From an uncultured Dechloromonas sp. (GTDB taxonomy: Bacteria; Pseudomonadota; Gammaproteobacteria; Burkholderiales; Rhodocyclaceae): a stretch of DNA of 22,573 nt. Location: the NCBI GenBank assembly GCA_946477505.1, contig CAMKYP010000011.1:1-22573 (forward strand), given 5' to 3'. The notes beneath the pieces are model-generated. The model was not told where the DNA came from, ran no database searches, and worked only from the letters and a program-made list of their open reading frames with translations. Made by a program: the position numbers and the translations under genes. Below, piece after piece: positions 15,485-22,573 of this stretch; within the stretch, counting starts at the first letter, position 1; the number at the start of each line of letters is the position of its first letter.

Positions 15485-16516
15485 ATGACCCTCAAAGGCA
15501 AGAAAATCACCGTCCACGACATGACCCTGCGTGACGGCATGCACCCCAAGCGTCACCTGATGAGCCTCGACCAGATGGTCAGTATCGCCACCGGCCTCGA
15601 CGCCGCCGGCATCCCGCTCATCGAAGTCACCCATGGCGACGGCCTGGGCGGCTCCTCCGTCAACTACGGCTTCCCGGCGCACACCGATGAGGAATACCTG
15701 GGTGCAGTCATTCCGAAGATGAAGCAGGCCAAGGTCTCGGCCCTGCTGCTGCCCGGTATCGGCACCGTCGATCACCTCAAGATGGCGCGCGAACTGGGCG
15801 TCAATACCATCCGCGTCGCCACCCACTGTACCGAGGCCGATGTGTCCGAACAGCACATCACCATGGCGAGGAAACTGGACATGGATACCGTCGGCTTCCT
15901 GATGATGGCCCACATGAACAGCCCGGAAGGCCTGGTCAAGCAAGCCAAACTGATGGAGTCCTACGGCGCCAACTGCATCTACGTCACCGATTCGGCCGGT
16001 CACCTGCTGCCGGAAACCGTCAAGGCCAGACTTAGCGCTGTGCGTGACGCCCTCAAGCCGGAAACCGAACTCGGCTTCCACGGCCACCACAACCTGGCCA
16101 TGGGCGTCGCCAACTCGATTGCCGCCATCGAAGTCGGGGCCAACCGCATCGACGCCGCGGCTGCCGGCCTGGGGGCCGGGGCGGGCAACACGCCGATGGA
16201 AGTCTTCATCGCCGTGTGCAGCCTGATGGGCATCGAGACCGGGGTCGATGTCGCCAAGATCACCGATGTCGCCGAAGACCTGGTCGTGCCGATCATGGAC
16301 TTCCCGATCCGCATCGACCGCGATGCGCTGACGCTGGGCTATGCCGGGGTCTATGGCTCCTTCCTGCTCTTTGCCAAGCGGGCATCCGCCAAGTACGGCG
16401 TGCCGGCCCGCGACATCCTGGTCGAACTGGGCCGGCGCGGCATGGTCGGCGGGCAGGAGGACATGATCGAGGACACCGCCATCACCATGGCGCGCGAACG
16501 GGGGTTGATCGCATGA
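15485..16516 (+). CDS. dmpG: 4-hydroxy-2-oxovalerate aldolase
   Basis: This 343-residue enzyme splits 4-hydroxy-2-oxovalerate to pyruvate and acetaldehyde; it is the partner of DmpF. The N-terminal active-site motif MTLRDGMH has Arg16, Asp17 and His20, and the metal-binding pair is His199 and His201 in GFHGHHNLAMG. The C-terminal communication domain (about 280-343) is present. Length is normal for DmpG/MhpE. The SD AAGGAG lies 10 bases before the start. The last codons overlap the start of dmpH (ATGA), so translation of the two is coupled. Confidence 0.96.
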   Translation: MTLKGKKITVHDMTLRDGMHPKRHLMSLDQMVSIATGLDAAGIPLIEVTHGDGLGGSSVNYGFPAHTDEEYLGAVIPKMKQAKVSALLLPGIGTVDHLKMARELGVNTIRVATHCTEADVSEQHITMARKLDMDTVGFLMMAHMNSPEGLVKQAKLMESYGANCIYVTDSAGHLLPETVKARLSAVRDALKPETELGFHGHHNLAMGVANSIAAIEVGANRIDAAAAGLGAGAGNTPMEVFIAVCSLMGIETGVDVAKITDVAEDLVVPIMDFPIRIDRDALTLGYAGVYGSFLLFAKRASAKYGVPARDILVELGRRGMVGGQEDMIEDTAITMARERGLIA

Positions 16517-17301
16517 AGCTGAATGAAAAAGTGATTGCCGAGCTGGCCGAACTGCTGGAAAACGCCGAGCTGCAGGCGCACGACGTCGTCAAGATCACCG
16601 ACGCCCATCCCGAGATGGACTGGGATGACGCCTACGCCATCCAGAACGAGATCCTGCGCCGCAAGCTGGCGCGTGGCAACCGCGTCGTCGGCCTGAAGTG
16701 CGGCCTGACCTCGCGTGCCAAGATGAAGCAGATGGGCGTCGAGACGCCGTGCTTCGGCTTCCTGGTCGACTACTTCACGGTCGCCGATGGCGGTGAGGTG
16801 AAGATCAGCGAACTGATCCACCCCAAGGTCGAGCCGGAAATCGCCTTCGTGCTCAACAAGCCGCTCAAGGGGCCGGGCTGCCATGTCGGTGCCGTGCTCG
16901 CCGCGACCGACTTCGTCATGCCCGGCATCGAGGTCATCGATTCGCGTTACCGCGATTTCAAGTTCGACCTGAAGAGCGTCATCGCCGACAACTGCTCGTC
17001 GTCGCGTTACGCACTCGGCGGCATGGCGGTGCCGGTCGCCGGTCTCGACCTGCGGACGCTGGGCGTGGTCATGGAGAAAAACGGCGAAGCGGTTGCCATC
17101 GGCGCCGGGGCGGCGGTACTCGGCCATCCGGCGGCAGCCATCGCCATGCTGGCCAATCATCTCGGTGCCCGTGGCGAAGAGATTCCGGCCGGCACGATGA
17201 TCCTCTCCGGCGGCGTTACCGAAGCCGTATCCGTGGCCGCGGGCGATCACGTCAATCTGCGCATCCAGTCCCTGGGGTGCGTCAGCATCCATTTCGCCTG
17301 A
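16513..17301 (+). CDS. dmpH: 4-oxalocrotonate decarboxylase
   Basis: This 262-residue enzyme removes CO2 from 4-oxalocrotonate to give 2-hydroxypenta-2,4-dienoate and normally forms a complex with the hydratase DmpE, its paralogue. The hydratase/decarboxylase fold is shown by VVGLKCGLTSRAKMKQMGV, the acidic motif KVEPEIAFVL (about 110-119) and the ILSGGVTEAVSV segment. Features such as the KCGLTS and ETPCFGFLVDYF stretches are those of the decarboxylase side of the family. The ATG overlaps the dmpG stop as ATGA. The tautomerase dmpI begins 10 bases after its stop. The call as DmpH and not a second hydratase rests on order and on these motifs. Confidence 0.92.
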   Translation: MKLNEKVIAELAELLENAELQAHDVVKITDAHPEMDWDDAYAIQNEILRRKLARGNRVVGLKCGLTSRAKMKQMGVETPCFGFLVDYFTVADGGEVKISELIHPKVEPEIAFVLNKPLKGPGCHVGAVLAATDFVMPGIEVIDSRYRDFKFDLKSVIADNCSSSRYALGGMAVPVAGLDLRTLGVVMEKNGEAVAIGAGAAVLGHPAAAIAMLANHLGARGEEIPAGTMILSGGVTEAVSVAAGDHVNLRIQSLGCVSIHFA

Positions 17302-17311
17302 GGAGCGCGCC

Positions 17312-17503
17312 ATGCCTTTTGCACAAATTTATCTGATTGAAGGCCGTAGCGACGAGCAGAAGAAGCTGCTCATCGAGAAGGTCAGCGCGGCCATGTCCGA
17401 GGCGCTGGGCGCACCGCTGGAAAACACCCGGGTGTGGATACAGGACGTGCCCAAGGCGCAATGGGGCATCGGCGGCAAGACCGCCAAGGAGTTGGGGCGC
17501 TAG
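17312..17503 (+). CDS. dmpI: 4-oxalocrotonate tautomerase
   Basis: This 63-codon gene encodes the small tautomerase that turns 2-hydroxymuconate into its 2-oxo form before decarboxylation. After loss of Met the catalytic N-terminal Pro1 is exposed. Arg11 (EGRSDEQ) and Arg39 (NTRVWI) are conserved. The hydrophobic pocket residue at mature position 50 is Trp (QWGIGG) where the classical CF600/TOL enzymes have Phe; this is a common variant of the family. GAGGAGCG lies close before the start. It is the last gene of the meta pathway operon; its stop is 14 bases before a GC-rich hairpin. Confidence 0.94.
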   Translation: MPFAQIYLIEGRSDEQKKLLIEKVSAAMSEALGAPLENTRVWIQDVPKAQWGIGGKTAKELGR

Positions 17504-17516
17504 CGGCCTGCCGCGG

Positions 17517-17567
17517 CGGGCGGGGCGAAGTCCCCGGCCCGACCGACGGGGCCCGGTTATGCCGGGC
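17517..17567 (+). terminator. tandem GC-rich hairpins after dmpI, possible end of the meta operon
   Basis: CGGGCGGGG (17517-17525) pairs with CCCCGGCCCG (17532-17541) with one bulged base and a 6-base loop. A second stem, GCCCGG/CCGGGC (17551-17567), follows with a 5-base loop. Neither is followed by a T run, so intrinsic termination may be weak or Rho-aided. The rest of the 248-bp gap to the next gene holds an AT-rich stretch (17625-17655) but no promoter I could fit. Confidence 0.4.
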
Positions 17568-17751
17568 TGCCATCGAATAGCGGATTGAACGGGTTTGGGC
17601 GGTATTGGCCAACGCAGGCCCTTGTTGCACCAAATAAAAATATCGAGATTTCATGCAATTCACGGGAAGGCTTCAAATCCCGGAAAAAGCTGAAACCGGA
17701 GTACATCAAGGGTGTGCCGCAAGTGCGGCCACCCGGTCAGGAGGAGGTTTT

Positions 17752-18717
17752 ATGAGGCGGATTTTTGCCGCACGACAATGGCCGCTGGGGCTGGCGATGA
17801 CCGCTCTGTTGCTGTCGGCCTGCACGCAGGCGCCGGACATGTCCGGCATCGCGTCGGAACGCGAGCGTCCGCTGAAGCGCTACGACATCAGCCAGGCGAT
17901 TGCGGCCAACGACAAGGTGATCGTGGTCGGCACCCAGAGCGGTGTCGTGCTGGTTTCCACCGACAAGGGCGCCACCTGGAGACGTCAGGCGCTGGGGCAA
18001 ACGTCGTTGATCGACATTGCCGTCTGCACCGACCAGACCTTCGTCGCCATCGACCATTACCACAAGCTGTGGTCGGCCGATGCCGAGGGCAAGGTCTGGC
18101 AGTCGGTCAAGCTCGAGCAGCCGCGCACGCCGCTGGCCGTCGCCTGCAGCCCCCAGGGCGGCTGGTGGGTGGCCGGCACCAACGCGGTGATCGCGGGCAC
18201 TGCCGACCAGGGCAAGACCTGGCAGGTCACCGATCTCGGCGAGGACACCCAGATCACGACCCTCCAGTTCATCGACGGCAAGCGGGCCGTGGCGCTGGGC
18301 GAATTCGGCATCACGGTGACCTCCGACGACGGCGGCGCGACGTGGAAGAAGGGGCCGAAGATTCCCGGCGATTTCTATCCCTACGCCGCCTTGTTCCGCG
18401 ATGCCCGCGAAGGCTGGGTCAGCGGCATCGCCGGCCAGATGCTGCACACCCGCGATGGCGGCCAGACCTGGCAGAAGCAGGTCAATGCCACGCAGGCCGC
18501 GCTGAACCGTCTGTTCATGCATGACGGCGTTCCCTACGGCGTCGGCAGCGGCGGCGTCGTCGCCCGTCTCGAAGGCGACAGCTGGCGCAACGTCCCCTAT
18601 CCCGATCCGCTGCCGATGTTCCTTGGCGGCGGTGCTTCCCTGCCCGGCCAGGCGGCCATCGTCATCGGCGGCCCCGGTGGTCTGCTGCGCACCGTCGGCA
18701 CGGCGAACAACAAATAG
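17752..18717 (+). CDS. lipoprotein with YCF48/BNR-like beta-propeller repeats
   Basis: This 321-residue protein has a lipoprotein signal: two Arg, a hydrophobic stretch, then LLLSAC with the lipid-carrying Cys24. The rest shows repeated motifs of the BNR/YCF48 type, such as STDKGATWRR, TADQGKTWQV, TSDDGGATWKK and TRDGGQTWQK, each a blade of a beta-propeller. The start at 17752 follows a strong AGGAGGAGG; an earlier ATG at 17653 has no ribosome site. The RND transporter gene starts 20 bases downstream, and a DUF1302 gene follows. YCF48-like, MMPL and DUF1302 genes are often neighbours in Pseudomonas and betaproteobacteria. It probably acts in the periplasm with the transporter; its biochemical role is not known. 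Confidence 0.85.
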   Translation: MRRIFAARQWPLGLAMTALLLSACTQAPDMSGIASERERPLKRYDISQAIAANDKVIVVGTQSGVVLVSTDKGATWRRQALGQTSLIDIAVCTDQTFVAIDHYHKLWSADAEGKVWQSVKLEQPRTPLAVACSPQGGWWVAGTNAVIAGTADQGKTWQVTDLGEDTQITTLQFIDGKRAVALGEFGITVTSDDGGATWKKGPKIPGDFYPYAALFRDAREGWVSGIAGQMLHTRDGGQTWQKQVNATQAALNRLFMHDGVPYGVGSGGVVARLEGDSWRNVPYPDPLPMFLGGGASLPGQAAIVIGGPGGLLRTVGTANNK

Positions 18718-18737
18718 ACCCGGGAGCAGACAAGAAC

Positions 18738-21128
18738 ATGGTTAGCAAACTCCGTCATTCCATTACCCACCGCCTGCACCAGGGTGAGGAATGGATTTTC
18801 CGCAATCCGAAGATCGTCCTGGCGCTGGTTCTGGCCGTGACCGTCCTGTTCGGGATGGCGCTGCCCAAGCTGCGCATCTTCACCGACTTTTCCGACCTTT
18901 TGCCGCAGAACCACGGCTACATCAAGGTCTACAACCGCCTGAAGGAGAATTTCGGCGGCGCCAACATGCTGGTCATGTCGATCGAGGTCGAGCAGGGCAC
19001 CATCTTCAACGATGAAACCCTGAAGCTGATCCACGAGGCGACGCAGGGAATCGACAACCTGCCGGGCGTCAACCACAACCTCGTATCGAGCCTGACCCAC
19101 CGCACGGCGCGCAAGGTCTTCCTCGACGACCAGGGGGGCTTCGCTTCCGAGTCCTACTACGATCCGCTGAAGCCGACGCGCACCGTCGCCGAGCTTGAGC
19201 AGCTCAAGAAGGACGTCATCGCCAACCCGACCATCTACGGCCTGCTCGTCTCGCCGGACATGAAGGCGGCGCTGATCAAGGCCCAGCTCAACGAAGGCGA
19301 CATCGACTATCCGGCCACCTTCGCCGCCTTGCAGGAGGTGCGCAAGGCGCTGGCCAAGCCGGGCCACCAGATCTACGTGACCGGCAATCCGGTGCTGACC
19401 GGGTGGGTCTATACCTATCTCAACCAGATCGTCGAGATCATGGCCTATACCCTGGCCTTGCTGGCGACGCTGCTCGTCGTCTATTTCCGCCGCTTCTACG
19501 GCATTGCGCTGCCGCTGCTCGGCATCGCGTTGTCGTCGATCTGGGGCCTCGGCTTCATGGCGGTGATGGGCATCAACCTCGAGCCGCTGTCGCTGCCCAT
19601 TCCCTTCCTGATTGCCGCCCGCGCCACCTCGCACGGTGTGCAACTGGTCGTCCGCTACTACGAGGAACTGGCCATCGTCCATGACGGCAAAAAGGCCGCC
19701 CGCAACGCGCTCGATGCGCTGTTCCGTCCCGGCTCGCTGGCCATCATCGTCGACGCGGTCGGTATCGCCGTGCTGGTGCTCGGTGCCGCCCCGTTCAACC
19801 ATAAATTGGGTATCGCGGCCGGTTTCTGGGGGTTCTCGGTGATCTTCACGGTGCACTTCATGGTGCCGCTGGCCCTGACCGTGCTGCCGGCCCCGAAAAA
19901 GCACGAGAACGGCAACGCGTGGATGCGCAATTTCCTCGGCAAGACCATGTCGCTGACCGGCGGTACCGAGGGCGGCGCTCGTTCGATCCTGATTCTGACC
20001 CTGATCGGCGCCATTGGCGGCAGCTACCTGGTCGGCAAGGTCCAGCTTGGCGAATCCGAGCCGGGGTCGCCGCTGCTGCACCGTGACCACGACTACAACA
20101 TCTCGACCAAGGCGATCAACACGCGCTTCCCCGGCTCCGAGGAACTGCATGTCGTCGCCCGCACGGACGAGAAGGGCGGTATCAAGCGTCCGGAAGTCAT
20201 GGCCGCCATCGAACGCTTCCAGGCGCACATGCTGTCCGACCCGCAACTGGGCGGCACCAAGGCCATGCCGGGGGTGGTCCGCGTGGTCAACAAGCTGACC
20301 CACAACGACGATCCGCGCTGGATGCAGCTGCCGGATACGGCCGACGAAATCGGCGGCCTGATGTTCGCCTACATGGCGTCCAGCCCGATTCCCGGCGCCC
20401 TGAAGGAGTTCGTGACGCCGGACGAGGACGAGGCCGACATGGTGTTCTATTACAAGGACCACCAGGCCGACACCATCAACCGCGTCGTTGCGCTGGCCGA
20501 GGAGGGCATCAAGCTGATCGAGAAGGATGTCCCGGGCCTGCACATCGAACTGGGCGGCGGCATCATCGGCGTCACCGCGGCCGGCAACCAGGCGCTGCAT
20601 ACCGATCACATGATCATCATCCCGGCGGTCATGATCCTCGCCTTCGTCATCGTCATGGTCTATTACAGCTCGCTGCACGCCGGCTGGCTGATGATCCTGC
20701 CCATGCTGTTCTCGACGCTGATGACCTACGCCTATATGGGCGCGCTCAACATCGGCATCAACGTGAACACCGTGCCGGTCATCGCCGTCGGCGTCGGGGT
20801 CGGCATCGACTACGCGGTTTATTTCATGGACCGCATCCGCGAGGAGTTCGCCAAGCTGCACGACATCAAGCAGGCGGTCATCGAGGCGGTCGCCACCACC
20901 GGCTCGGCGGTCAGCTTCACCGCCGCCACGCTGATCGCCGGCGTCGTGATGTGGATCTTCATGTCCGACCTGCGCTTCCAGTCGGATGCCGCCGTGCTCC
21001 TTTCTTTCATGCTCATCGTCAATGCGATCGCCGCCGTGCTGATCGTGCCGTCGTGGTGCGTGGTCTTCAAGCCGAAGTTCGTGACCGCCGCCCATTACGA
21101 CGAGGACGGTGTGCTGGAAAACGATTAA
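18738..21128 (+). CDS. RND-superfamily transporter, MMPL type
   Basis: This 796-residue inner-membrane protein has the RND layout: TM1 (about 30-50, IVLALVLAVTVLFG), a large periplasmic loop starting DFSDLLPQNH, a five-helix block (about 225-385), a second single helix (about 415-435), a second loop and a second block (about 630-780). The second block carries the MMPL-type motif GVGIDYAVYFMDRI with Asp691. The matching place in the first block reads ARATSHGVQLVVRY (about 293-306) and lacks the acidic residue, as in other members of this family that I recall. It could move hydrophobic compounds across or out of the inner membrane. The substrate is unknown; place beside the phenol cluster suggests aromatic or lipid-like compounds. 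Confidence 0.9.
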   Translation: MVSKLRHSITHRLHQGEEWIFRNPKIVLALVLAVTVLFGMALPKLRIFTDFSDLLPQNHGYIKVYNRLKENFGGANMLVMSIEVEQGTIFNDETLKLIHEATQGIDNLPGVNHNLVSSLTHRTARKVFLDDQGGFASESYYDPLKPTRTVAELEQLKKDVIANPTIYGLLVSPDMKAALIKAQLNEGDIDYPATFAALQEVRKALAKPGHQIYVTGNPVLTGWVYTYLNQIVEIMAYTLALLATLLVVYFRRFYGIALPLLGIALSSIWGLGFMAVMGINLEPLSLPIPFLIAARATSHGVQLVVRYYEELAIVHDGKKAARNALDALFRPGSLAIIVDAVGIAVLVLGAAPFNHKLGIAAGFWGFSVIFTVHFMVPLALTVLPAPKKHENGNAWMRNFLGKTMSLTGGTEGGARSILILTLIGAIGGSYLVGKVQLGESEPGSPLLHRDHDYNISTKAINTRFPGSEELHVVARTDEKGGIKRPEVMAAIERFQAHMLSDPQLGGTKAMPGVVRVVNKLTHNDDPRWMQLPDTADEIGGLMFAYMASSPIPGALKEFVTPDEDEADMVFYYKDHQADTINRVVALAEEGIKLIEKDVPGLHIELGGGIIGVTAAGNQALHTDHMIIIPAVMILAFVIVMVYYSSLHAGWLMILPMLFSTLMTYAYMGALNIGINVNTVPVIAVGVGVGIDYAVYFMDRIREEFAKLHDIKQAVIEAVATTGSAVSFTAATLIAGVVMWIFMSDLRFQSDAAVLLSFMLIVNAIAAVLIVPSWCVVFKPKFVTAAHYDEDGVLEND

Positions 21129-21162
21129 CAACATTCCGGACCAACCGGAGGGGAACAGCACC

Positions 21163-22573
21163 ATGCAACTTAACAACCATTGGGGGAATAAATCCATGGA
21201 GACATCCTTGAAAACGGGAAGGCGCCTGTCGCTGCTGACGGCGGCGCTGACTGCCACCTTCGCAACGCAGGCGTGGGGCAGCGAACTTCCGTCACTGGGC
21301 GAGGATTCCTCGCCCTGGCAGGTCGACCTGACCTACGAGAACCACACGGTCAAACGCGAGCACACCGGCCTGGCCAAGTTCCGCAACACCATGCAGGCCG
21401 AGTTCGACAAGCGCGCCGGCAACGGCTGGGGCATCCACGGCATCCTGCGCGGCAGCTGGGATGGCGTCTATCGCATGAACAGCAAGGAGTACGGTAATGA
21501 TGCCGGCGGGGCGATTACCATTCAGAACGTTGCAGGTCCCGGCCTGCCGCCTGCTCCGACCAATGCGGGGACGCCGTTGAACCTTCCTCAGGTTCCTTGG
21601 GGTGGTGGTGTCAATAATCCGATTGGCACAGCCCTGGGGTTACCGCCAACGAATGCGTTTGGTTTCAATCTGGCGGCAAATCCTAACCAGGGGATGCGTG
21701 TTCTCGGCGATCGCTGGCATGCAACGGAAGGAGGGGTCGCCTTTGGCGTTCCGGTTCGTCCTTGCGATGTGGATAGCCGCGGTTGTCGCGACTTCGGCGG
21801 CTACGGCAACAAGACCCTCTCCGAACTCGAAATGCCCGAGTTCAACGACCGTTTCGACTTCGTCCGCGAGCTGTATGCCAAGAAGTCCTTCAACCTTGGC
21901 GATGGCAAGGAATTGTTCGTCAAGATCGGTAAGCAGCAGGTGGTTTGGGGGCGTACCGACCTGTTCCGCGTGCTTGATGTAATCAACCCAGTCGACTTCT
22001 CGCGCAACAACATCTACGACGAGCTGTCCGACATCCGTATCCCGATGTGGATCGCCCAGGCCGAATACCGAATGGGCGCCAGCGACTGGATGCAGGACCG
22101 CAACTTCCAGCTGGTCTGGAACTTCGACAAGTTCCGCCCGAACAACCTGGGCCAGTGCGGTACGCCGAACGTGATTCTGGATGCCGGCTGTTTCTTCCGC
22201 GGCATGGCCAACCTGTGGGACAACGGCGGCACCGTCTCCAATTTTGCCGGCAACGGCACGGTGGCCACTGATTTCGGTCCGCATCAGATCGGTATCCGCA
22301 ACGTCAATCTGCCCGATTGGTCGCTGTCGAATACCCAGCTGGGTGCCAAGTTCGAAGGCGTGACATCGGGCGGTTTGTCGTTCTCCCTGAATGCGCTGAC
22401 CTATCGTTCGCAATTGCCGTCGCTGCATTCGATCAACGGCAATGGCACGGTCAACCCCTTCACCGGCGGCAACGGGAACACGACACCGCCGAGCGCAGGG
22501 CAGCCGGTCAAAGGGCTGATCTGTCGGCGCGCGTTTAAATTTGACCACCTGTGCGCGTTGAATTTTGACCAGG
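21163..22573 (+). CDS. DUF1302 outer-membrane-type protein, interrupted at its 3' part
   Basis: The frame runs from 21163 to the window end. GGAGGGG precedes the ATG at 21163; an in-frame ATG at 21196 gives a more usual 28-residue signal peptide ending near TQAWG and is a fair alternative. The mature protein resembles DUF1302 proteins: aromatic-rich strands, the KIGKQQVVWGRTDLFRVLDVINPVDFS core (about 264-290), and EYRMGASDWMQDRNFQLVWN. These are probably beta-barrel proteins of the outer membrane. A Gly/Pro/Asn-rich insert at about residues 113-180 has lower GC than the flanks. DUF1302 proteins are usually well over 500 residues. Here about 453 native codons are followed by IS-like sequence from about 22522, so the gene is probably truncated and non-functional. 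Confidence 0.8.
   Translation, partial: MQLNNHWGNKSMETSLKTGRRLSLLTAALTATFATQAWGSELPSLGEDSSPWQVDLTYENHTVKREHTGLAKFRNTMQAEFDKRAGNGWGIHGILRGSWDGVYRMNSKEYGNDAGGAITIQNVAGPGLPPAPTNAGTPLNLPQVPWGGGVNNPIGTALGLPPTNAFGFNLAANPNQGMRVLGDRWHATEGGVAFGVPVRPCDVDSRGCRDFGGYGNKTLSELEMPEFNDRFDFVRELYAKKSFNLGDGKELFVKIGKQQVVWGRTDLFRVLDVINPVDFSRNNIYDELSDIRIPMWIAQAEYRMGASDWMQDRNFQLVWNFDKFRPNNLGQCGTPNVILDAGCFFRGMANLWDNGGTVSNFAGNGTVATDFGPHQIGIRNVNLPDWSLSNTQLGAKFEGVTSGGLSFSLNALTYRSQLPSLHSINGNGTVNPFTGGNGNTTPPSAGQPVKGLICRRAFKFDHLCALNFDQ
22522..22573 (+). mobile_element. left end of an insertion sequence, probably IS21-like
   Basis: From TGT at 22522 the sequence loses the codon pattern of DUF1302. It shows two imperfect direct repeats, GCGCGTTTAAATTTGACCACC (less one base per side in the core TTTGACCA) at 22529-22549 and a copy at 22553-22573; 17 of 21 positions match, with a 24-base period. 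Tandem TTTGACCA-containing repeats next to a TG terminus are typical of IS21-family ends. No transposase gene is inside the window, so the family and the exact junction are inferred. Confidence 0.55.
22529..22573 (+). repeat. two 21-bp direct repeats inside the IS end
   Basis: Both copies start GCGCGTT and contain TTTGACCA; they differ at four positions and are offset by 24 bases. Such repeated terminal motifs are transposase-binding sites in IS21-type elements. More copies may lie past the window end. Confidence 0.65.

Noticed and set aside
18597..21257. 886-codon open frame on the - strand across the RND transporter
   Set aside because: The + strand frame has membrane helices and an MMPL motif; the reverse frame is a His/Arg/Asp-rich string without recognisable motifs and arises from GC-rich codon bias.

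Overview
The window looks like chromosome from a GC-rich betaproteobacterium that grows on phenolic compounds. The gene content and protein style resemble Rhodocyclales (Dechloromonas, Thauera, Azoarcus and relatives). That placement is inferred from gene content and codon use; there is no rRNA or other taxonomic marker here.

Layout. Positions 225-2009 carry a small exported protein of unknown function and a DegP/DegQ-type periplasmic protease (+ strand). Positions 2037-3710 (- strand) encode a DmpR/XylR-type sigma-54 activator. A 438-bp divergent control region follows, with a candidate activator-binding inverted repeat (3967-3992) and a candidate -24/-12 promoter (4082-4097). Positions 4149-9138 hold the multicomponent phenol hydroxylase genes dmpKLMNOP and a plant-type [2Fe-2S] ferredoxin (dmpQ/xylT type). 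A GntR/FadR-type regulator (9163-9873, - strand) interrupts the catabolic series. Positions 10057-17503 hold the meta-cleavage pathway: catechol 2,3-dioxygenase (dmpB), a GlcG/HbpS-like protein, dmpC, dmpE, a short-chain dehydrogenase, dmpF, dmpG, dmpH and dmpI. Positions 17752-22573 hold a lipoprotein with YCF48/BNR-like repeats, an MMPL-type RND transporter, and a DUF1302 outer-membrane-type protein. The last gene appears to be cut at about 22522 by the left end of an insertion sequence, probably IS21-like.

How the genes work together. Phenol bound by the DmpR-like protein should switch on the sigma-54 promoter before dmpK. The hydroxylase makes catechol, and C23O (kept active by the ferredoxin) cleaves it to 2-hydroxymuconic semialdehyde. 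DmpC, DmpI and DmpH convert this to 2-hydroxypenta-2,4-dienoate, and DmpE, DmpG and DmpF finish to pyruvate and acetyl-CoA. The hydrolase dmpD, which handles ketone ring-cleavage products such as those from 3-methylcatechol, is absent. A short-chain dehydrogenase of unknown role lies between dmpE and dmpF. The GntR gene and a good sigma-70-like promoter (9964-9992) suggest that the lower pathway has its own control.

The core pathway is well known. The less ordinary parts are the GntR-split arrangement with its 12-bp palindrome, the SDR in place of dmpD, the GlcG-like gene, and the envelope transport module broken by the IS. I saw no tRNA, rRNA, CRISPR array or phage genes.
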